Assembly (NCBI GenBank): GCA_913060845.1
Contig: CAJXVF010000032.1
Location: 1 to 10,617 of the forward strand
Direction of reading: 5' to 3'
DNA: 10,617 nucleotides
From: an uncultured Alphaproteobacteria bacterium
GTDB lineage: Bacteria; Pseudomonadota; Alphaproteobacteria; Bin95
Below the pieces are notes generated by a model. The model searched no databases. It saw nothing but the letters and a program-made list of their open reading frames with translations, and was not told where the DNA came from. Shown here piece by piece: positions 5,920 to 10,617 of the stretch (position 1 is the stretch's first letter; every line of letters starts with the position of its first letter). The position numbers were made by a program, and so were the translations under genes.

Positions 5920-7689
5920 GCGCATCTCCACTGATTTGATCGCAGCCGCAACGCCATCAGGCGTGAATACTGGCAGTGAGCAAAGCCCATTGGCGCAAGC
6001 GAAGGCGGCGGGCGCGTCCAGTTCAGGATAGGTCACGTCCGGGTTGGGCAATGGTCCCTCCCGCTTATCCCACCATTCCAGACGGTAATATCCCGTTGGA
6101 TAGCGACGGGCTTCCGCATGAAGCGCCTGTGCTTCTATCGCATCCTTCTGGCCGACAATTGTTGCATGGGCCGGTTCTGCTGCAAGCTCAGCATCCGGCA
6201 GCAGGGCATGGGGCAGGAAAACTTCGAATTCAGCATATGCTGCCAAGTGGCCCATGCCATGGAGTGCGGCGTCGGCCCATTGAGCATCACCGGTATATCG
6301 GTTCAGCAAATTGAAAAACCGGGTCGCGGCCATGTTTTCGTCCAGATGGCGCACGGGTGTTTTGAATACACCGAACGCAGCAGCAGTTGGCGGTGCCGTG
6401 CGATATCCACCGCCATCAACCCGGAAGGTCTTGGCGACAAAGGCACCCGTTTCCGCTGCCAAATCTAGCCACCGCCGCTCGCCCGTTGAGCGGTAGAGCG
6501 CCAGCGCTGCATCCCCCATGGCGACATTATCGCCGAGATATGCGGCACCCGGCGTCGCCGAGCCATGGCCAAACCCACCTTCAGGCAAGCGCCGGGCCTC
6601 AACGGCCCATTCGGCGGCCTGCATGGCTGCATTCAGCCATTGCGGTTCACCGGATACATCGGAAAGGAGCGCCAGGGCGGCAGCGGCCCAGCCGTTTTCC
6701 CGCGCATATTGGTTCTTATCGATACGGGGTTGGCGGCCCACAGCAGCACGAGCTGCGGCAGAGAAGGTGTAGAAGAATTTGCCATCCGTCTCCGCATCCA
6801 GGTCTGCATCCTGGCTGGTATAGAACGCACCGTTCGGGCCGCGCATCCGGCCTGTCAGGTATCCCGCGATAGCCTTAGCGCTAGCCAGATCACGCTGGTC
6901 ACCCCAAGCCACAAAGGACAGGGCATAAAGGCGAATACCATCCGCCTGGCTCTGCATAATCTTTTCGAAATGCGGGGAAGACCAATCCACCTTGTCAGAA
7001 TACTGGTAAAGGCCGCCCCATGCAGGGTCGATCAGCATGCGGGACCCATCCAGCGATTTTTGGGCGACGGCGCGATAGCGCTCATCACCGCGTCTGGCTT
7101 GGTGAATCGCCCATTCAATCGCTGGCGCATTTATGAACCGGTGAACTTGCCCGAAGCCGCCATTCACATCGTCATGGGCATTGAAAAAGATTGTCTCCAG
7201 AAGTGAGCGTTCTTCTGCCGTTAGGCTATGCGCGCCTTCCGCCCCATCTGGGGAAAGCGATAGGTTGGGCAGCGGTGACGGATCATCCAGGACGGTCTTG
7301 ATATCGATGAGGAACCGCGCTTTTTCCCGATATCCGCGCCGAACCAGGATTTCCGCACCCTTTGCATCAAACATGATTGTGGCGGGCCAACCGAAGCGTT
7401 TATAGCGGCGAGAGATATCCGGGCGTTCATCCTGCTCCACACGGACCGGGATGAAGTGCTTCAGCACCTTGGCAACGACTTCCGGGTCCCGGTAGGTGGT
7501 GCGTTCCATAACGTGGCACCAGTGACACCAATCGGCGCCCAGATGCAGCAGCACGAATTTGTTTTCGCGCGCGGCTTCCTCGAATACAGCTTTGCCCCAG
7601 GTCCGCCATTCAATCGGCCCCCGATCAGGTGCTGCAAGCGCTGAATGCGGCAGGATGAGAGCGATCAGCAGAAGGGCGAAGGCGCGCAT
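5917..7689 (-). CDS. Secreted thioredoxin-domain protein, YyaL/DUF255 (SPATA20-like) family
   Basis: This is a 590-residue protein. Residues 1-20 form a signal peptide ending in ALAA, so it acts outside the cytoplasm. A thioredoxin-like domain follows (about 24-135) with the family motif GADWCHWCHVME (51-62; redox Cys C55 and C58) and a cis-Pro loop GWPATIMF (100-107). From about 160 to 500, repeated helical pairs (for example NGWAAAALALLSDVSG, LGDNVAMGDAALALYRSTGERRW, DENMAATRFFNLLNRYTGDAQW) form the expected alpha/alpha-barrel resembling six-hairpin glycosidases and epimerases. The end, ANGLCSLPVFTPDGVAAAI, is the usual family tail with its Cys. Most relatives run 600-700 residues, so this is slightly short. 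The biochemical role of the family is poorly known; disulfide chemistry is inferred from CxxC. The start is supported by GGGGA at 7696-7700, 6 bases upstream. The stop codon lies inside a strong hairpin. Confidence 0.92.
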   Translation of the reverse strand: MRAFALLLIALILPHSALAAPDRGPIEWRTWGKAVFEEAARENKFVLLHLGADWCHWCHVMERTTYRDPEVVAKVLKHFIPVRVEQDERPDISRRYKRFGWPATIMFDAKGAEILVRRGYREKARFLIDIKTVLDDPSPLPNLSLSPDGAEGAHSLTAEERSLLETIFFNAHDDVNGGFGQVHRFINAPAIEWAIHQARRGDERYRAVAQKSLDGSRMLIDPAWGGLYQYSDKVDWSSPHFEKIMQSQADGIRLYALSFVAWGDQRDLASAKAIAGYLTGRMRGPNGAFYTSQDADLDAETDGKFFYTFSAAARAAVGRQPRIDKNQYARENGWAAAALALLSDVSGEPQWLNAAMQAAEWAVEARRLPEGGFGHGSATPGAAYLGDNVAMGDAALALYRSTGERRWLDLAAETGAFVAKTFRVDGGGYRTAPPTAAAFGVFKTPVRHLDENMAATRFFNLLNRYTGDAQWADAALHGMGHLAAYAEFEVFLPHALLPDAELAAEPAHATIVGQKDAIEAQALHAEARRYPTGYYRLEWWDKREGPLPNPDVTYPELDAPAAFACANGLCSLPVFTPDGVAAAIKSVEMR

Positions 7690-7716
7690 AGGATTTCCCC
7701 GTGTGTTTCAGCCAGT

Positions 7717-7735
7717 AGACGCACCCTATACGTCT
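7717..7735. repeat. Short inverted repeat in the spacer upstream of the thioredoxin-domain gene
   Basis: AGACG (7717-7721) and CGTCT (7731-7735) flank nine bases in the 62-base spacer between the transporter and the thioredoxin-domain gene. It is too small for a terminator. It could be an operator half-site pair, or chance. Confidence 0.25.
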
Positions 7736-7751
7736 CGGCGAACACAGAGGA

Positions 7752-8618
7752 TCACGTTTGGCGGAGCCGGGCTTCCCGATTGGCGGTATAGATCGCCGCT
7801 GCCGCAATCAGCGCAGCACCAATCCAGGTCCACATATCCGTGCTTTCGCGGAATACGAACCACCCGACCAGCGCGACTGTTGGCAAGCGGAGGAAATCAA
7901 ACGGCTGCAATAGCGAGGCGTCCCCAACCGCAAGCGCGCGGCTAATGCCATAGATATTGATGACCGCACCTACACCTAACGTCACGATCCAAAGCCAATC
8001 ATTGCCGGTTGGCCATTCCCAGAAATACAAGGCCGGAAGCAGCGAAAGCGGTAATGGCAGCAAGGATAAATACAGCGTTATCAGTGCTGGATTTTCCGTC
8101 GCCGAAAGCTTCTTGCCGGTGATGACAACGCCAGCGAAAGTAATTGCGGCCAGCAGCACGACCAGCGCGCCGAGATTCAAGGCTTCCGCGTCTGGCCTGG
8201 TCATGATCAGCACGCCGACAAACCCAATCGCCACGGCGGCCCCACGCCGCCACCCAAATCGTTCCCCTAGAACCACCCAGGCAAGCAGGGTCACAAACAG
8301 CGGCGTCGTAAATGATAGCGCCGTCGCTTCTGACAGCGGCAGCAGAATGGCACCTAAGAACATTGCGACAGAGGACGCGAGCATGATCACCGCGCGCAGC
8401 CAGAACAGGCCCCAACGCTCCGTTTTCAGGCCCCCCAGCCCCATTCGCGCAATCCAGGGCAAGAACAGCAGCACCGCCGCCAAATTCCGCCAGAAAGAGA
8501 TCACGAATACGTCGAGATGCGCAGAAAGTTCACGCACGCTCCCGATCATCACTGCAAAGCCGATTGCGGTGAAACACATCCAAAGTGCAACGCGGATGAC
8601 AGGGGGTAGGGTGTTCAT
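7752..8618 (-). CDS. DMT superfamily (EamA domain) transporter
   Basis: This inner-membrane protein of 288 residues (292 from the alternative start) has about ten hydrophobic helices arranged as two EamA repeats. In the first repeat the conserved stretch ISFWRNLAAVLLFLPWI and then EATALSFTTPLFVTLLAWVVLGERFGWRRGAAVAIGFVGVLIMTRP are typical of drug/metabolite exporters. The second repeat has INIYGISRALAVGDASLLQPFDFLRLPTVALVGWFVFRES followed by the last two helices and a short basic tail (NREARLRQT). The substrate is unknown. Members export amino acids, SAM or small organics, and some import. Two starts are possible: an ATG at 8618 with GAAG 6 bases upstream, or an in-frame GTG at 8630 with no visible ribosome site; I chose the ATG. 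It follows the CurA-like reductase by 64 bases on the same strand, with a pyrimidine-rich minus-strand spacer and no convincing terminator. Confidence 0.92.
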   Translation of the reverse strand: MNTLPPVIRVALWMCFTAIGFAVMIGSVRELSAHLDVFVISFWRNLAAVLLFLPWIARMGLGGLKTERWGLFWLRAVIMLASSVAMFLGAILLPLSEATALSFTTPLFVTLLAWVVLGERFGWRRGAAVAIGFVGVLIMTRPDAEALNLGALVVLLAAITFAGVVITGKKLSATENPALITLYLSLLPLPLSLLPALYFWEWPTGNDWLWIVTLGVGAVINIYGISRALAVGDASLLQPFDFLRLPTVALVGWFVFRESTDMWTWIGAALIAAAAIYTANREARLRQT

Positions 8619-8682
8619 GCTGAGCTTCACAGGTTCATTACGTTGCAGACCCTCACAACAAGGGAGGAGGAATTAAAGAAAA

Positions 8683-9708
8683 CTAAGCCGTCGGATCATT
8701 CCCAACCCGCACCAGCAGCTTGCCAAAATTTTCACCCTGGAACAGCTTCATGAACGCTTCTGGCGCGTTCTCTAGCCCGTCAACAAAATCCTCGCGGTAT
8801 TTGATTTTGCCTTCTGCGATCCAATTGCCCATGCGCGGCAGCGCTTCCGGCCAGAGGTGATGGAAGTCATACACCAGGAAGCCTTGCATCCGCGCACGCA
8901 TGGGGATGAAGAAACGCGTATTGCGTGGCACCAGTTCAGGTTCCGCCAGATTATATTCCGCAATACCGCCGCATACAGCGATACGAGCGCCTAAGGCAAG
9001 GTTACGTGTGATGGCGTCGTAAACAGCACCCCCAACGCTCTCGAAATACACATCAACACCACCTGGGCAGTGTTTCTGCAGCCCGGCGTCCAGATCATCC
9101 GTCTTGTAGTTGATGCACGCATCGAAACCGAGTTCGTCAACAACGTAGGCACATTTGGCGGGCGAGCCTGCAATGCCAACGACATGGCAGCCCATGATCT
9201 TCGCAATCTGCCCAACAAGGGCACCAACAGCGCCAGATGCGGCGGAAACTACAACCGTCTCACCTGGTTTCGGTTCACCCACATGCAGCAGCCCGAAATA
9301 GGCTGTCATGCCCGGCATGCCGAGCACGCCATTGGCGGTCGAAATTGGGGCAATGGAAGGATCAATTTTACGGAGACGTTCCAACGGCGGGACGGAATAT
9401 TCCTGCCACCCAAGTGTGCCCTCAACGATATCACCAACAGCGAAATCCGGATGCAGTGATTGCACGACCTCACCAACGCCGCCGCCAGTCATGACCGCAT
9501 CAATTTCCACATTGGCCGCATAGCCTGCGACCGCGTTCATCCGCCCGCGCATATACGGGTCTAGCGACATCACGATCTGGCGGACAAGCACCTGACCGGG
9601 CGCAGGCGTTGGCAGCGGTGCTTCTTCCAGGCGGAAATTGTCCGGTGAGACCATGCCGTTCGGGCGATTGGCGAGAACGACGCGGCGGTGGGTGTTGGGC
9701 AAGCTCAT
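8683..9708 (-). CDS. NADP-dependent MDR oxidoreductase, CurA/PTGR-like (zinc-independent enone/alkenal reductase)
   Basis: This 341-residue cytoplasmic medium-chain reductase belongs to the leukotriene B4 12-hydroxydehydrogenase/curcumin reductase branch, which reduces the C=C bond of alpha,beta-unsaturated ketones and aldehydes with NADPH. Visible motifs are SLDPYMRGRM (48-57), GMPGMTAYFGLLHVGEPKPGE (130-150), the Rossmann turn SAASGAVGALVGQIAK (155-170), GSPAKCAYVVDELGFDACINYK (181-202; K185 and Y201/K202 where the family holds NADP), VDVYFESVGG (218-227), and the C-terminal GENFGKLLVRVG. The structural zinc cysteine loop is absent, as expected. The start is 9 bases after the stop of the LLM oxidoreductase, and its own ribosome site is weak, which suggests translational coupling. 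Substrate is not fixed by sequence. The name curA would be plausible but is not specific enough to assign. Confidence 0.93.
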   Translation of the reverse strand: MSLPNTHRRVVLANRPNGMVSPDNFRLEEAPLPTPAPGQVLVRQIVMSLDPYMRGRMNAVAGYAANVEIDAVMTGGGVGEVVQSLHPDFAVGDIVEGTLGWQEYSVPPLERLRKIDPSIAPISTANGVLGMPGMTAYFGLLHVGEPKPGETVVVSAASGAVGALVGQIAKIMGCHVVGIAGSPAKCAYVVDELGFDACINYKTDDLDAGLQKHCPGGVDVYFESVGGAVYDAITRNLALGARIAVCGGIAEYNLAEPELVPRNTRFFIPMRARMQGFLVYDFHHLWPEALPRMGNWIAEGKIKYREDFVDGLENAPEAFMKLFQGENFGKLLVRVGNDPTA

Positions 9709-9717
9709 GGGGTCAAA

Positions 9718-10596
9718 TTAGCCTTTCAGGCCGGAAAGTTTGGCGAAATTCACCAATTCATCGATATGGGCTTTGGGGTTTGGCAGATCAGAATCAATCG
9801 TGCGGAAGCTGACATGGCTCATGCCCATTTCTTCCCAAGATTTAAGGTCTGCTTCCCATGCAGCTTCGCCGCGATTCCAGTGATGCAGCGTCGCATTCAT
9901 GCTGAAGGTCGCTGGGTCCCGGTTATACTCGGCCTGCCATTGGCTAATGCGGCCAAGGATGCGGCGGGTCTCGTCGTCGGGCTCAGAGCGCGGGTTCAGG
10001 GAATAGCCGTCCCCCAAACGCACGGCGCGCTCAATAGCTTTGTCCGCGAAGGCACCAATGAAGATGGGGATGGGCTGCTGGACCGGCTTCGGGTTGATGC
10101 CCATGTCCTCAATCTGATGGAAATCACCCTTGTAATTGATGGTTTCCTCAGTCCAGAGCTTCCGCATGACGTCAATTTGTTCTTCGAACAAGCGGGCGCG
10201 GGTTTTGAAATTAGCGCCGAGGCCCTGATATTCCTCCGGGCTCCAGCCAATGCCACAGCCAAGGCGCAAGCGCCCGCCGGAGAGGATATCAACCTCTGCG
10301 GCTTGCTTCGCCACCAGCGGCGCTTGACGCTGCGGCAATACCATTACAGCGGATGCAAAGGTGATCCGGCTCGTCAACGCGCTCGCATAGGCGAACAACG
10401 TCAGCGGCTCATGGAAGGTTTTCTTGATGGTGTAATAGTGCGCCCAGGGCGCGCCCTTAGCTTCCTTGTTGCAAAGCACGTGATCAATGCAAAGCACATG
10501 GTCGTAGCCAAGGTCTTCCGCCGTCTGGAAGAAGTCTTTGACCATCGACATATCGTCGCCGATTTCGGAATGAGGGAATACGCAACCGATTTTCAT
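9718..10596 (-). CDS. LLM class flavin/F420-dependent oxidoreductase
   Basis: This 292-residue TIM-barrel protein of the luciferase-like monooxygenase superfamily resembles the group usually annotated as F420-dependent (TIGR03619 type). Features in order are the N-terminal strand MKIGCVFPHSEIG, the segment FHEPLTLFAYASALTSRITFASAVMVLPQRQAPLVAKQAAEVDILSGGRLRLGCGIGW (61-118), which is the most conserved block of the superfamily, then EEYQGLGANFKTRARLFEEQIDVMRKLW (121-148) and PIPIFIGAFADKAIERAVRLGDGY (175-198). It is complete at both ends. Start choice is supported by AGGAG at 10606-10610, 9 bases upstream. It is the first gene of a pair with the MDR reductase, 9 bases away. Many alphaproteobacteria do not make F420, so FMN may be the true cofactor. 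The reaction is unknown. The 21 bases upstream that remain in the window hold only the ribosome site. Confidence 0.92.
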   Translation of the reverse strand: MKIGCVFPHSEIGDDMSMVKDFFQTAEDLGYDHVLCIDHVLCNKEAKGAPWAHYYTIKKTFHEPLTLFAYASALTSRITFASAVMVLPQRQAPLVAKQAAEVDILSGGRLRLGCGIGWSPEEYQGLGANFKTRARLFEEQIDVMRKLWTEETINYKGDFHQIEDMGINPKPVQQPIPIFIGAFADKAIERAVRLGDGYSLNPRSEPDDETRRILGRISQWQAEYNRDPATFSMNATLHHWNRGEAAWEADLKSWEEMGMSHVSFRTIDSDLPNPKAHIDELVNFAKLSGLKG

Positions 10597-10605
10597 TGAA
10601 TGACG

Positions 10606-10610
10606 CTCCT
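10606..10610 (-). promoter_or_regulatory. Ribosome binding site of the LLM oxidoreductase gene
   Basis: AGGAG on the minus strand lies 9 bases before the ATG at 10596. It supports this start and suggests the gene is translated independently, unlike the MDR gene downstream. Confidence 0.7.
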
Positions 10611-10617
10611 ATTCAGC

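Noticed and set aside
8650..8664. CCCT...AGGG inverted repeat in the spacer after the CurA-like gene
   Set aside because: It has only four base pairs with a seven-base loop and no T-run after it, so it is not a credible terminator.
7957..8676. Plus-strand open frame of 239 codons opposite the DMT transporter
   Set aside because: Its translation is rich in Ser, Thr, Pro and Arg with no hydrophobic or domain pattern, as expected from the antisense of a membrane protein gene.
9688..10599. Plus-strand open frame of 303 codons spanning the whole LLM gene
   Set aside because: It is antisense to a gene with unmistakable family motifs, has no recognisable domain, and is explained by the codon bias of the minus-strand gene.

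Overview
This window looks like ordinary chromosome from an alphaproteobacterium. Base composition is moderately GC-rich with strong third-position G/C. The gene families are typical of that class: a stand-alone ACAD10-like kinase, a CurA-type reductase, an LLM oxidoreductase, DUF2189, and a class III cyclic-nucleotide phosphodiesterase-like protein. The placement is inferred from gene content and from an intergenic palindrome that resembles alphaproteobacterial repeats. No rRNA, tRNA, transposase, phage gene or CRISPR array is visible. Coding density is very high, and no gene-free stretch reaches 300 bases.

Left part, plus strand (1-2223). The window opens inside the last 50 codons of a gene whose C-terminus looks like a 2-oxoglutarate/Fe(II) oxygenase. 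Thirteen bases later comes a complete histone-deacetylase-superfamily amidohydrolase with all catalytic residues. After 60 more bases comes a phosphotransferase of the ACAD10/LvaA type, probably acting on hydroxyacyl-CoA. These three may be co-transcribed.

Middle part, minus strand (5740 down to 2233). The order of transcription is: a small exported FliL-like protein, an MFS transporter (30-base gap), a calcineurin-type phosphodiesterase (30-base gap), and a six-TM DUF2189 membrane protein (103-base gap). This is a plausible four-gene unit. It converges with the plus-strand block, leaving only 9 bases between the two stop codons, so no separate terminator fits there.

Right part, minus strand (10596 down to 5917). 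The order of transcription is: an LLM flavin/F420-type oxidoreductase, a zinc-free MDR enone reductase of the CurA/PTGR type (9-base gap, probably translationally coupled), a DMT/EamA exporter, and a secreted thioredoxin-domain protein of the YyaL/DUF255 family. The first two suggest redox handling of small organic compounds. The link to the two downstream genes is only positional.

The most distinctive non-coding element is a tandem pair of large hairpins at about 5818-5919, between the thioredoxin-domain gene and the FliL-like gene. The second hairpin contains the upstream gene's stop codon. I found no convincing new multi-gene system. The hairpin pair, the kinase next to a deacetylase-like enzyme, the LLM-MDR pair and a nine-base homopolymer at the end of the FliL-like gene deserve a second look.
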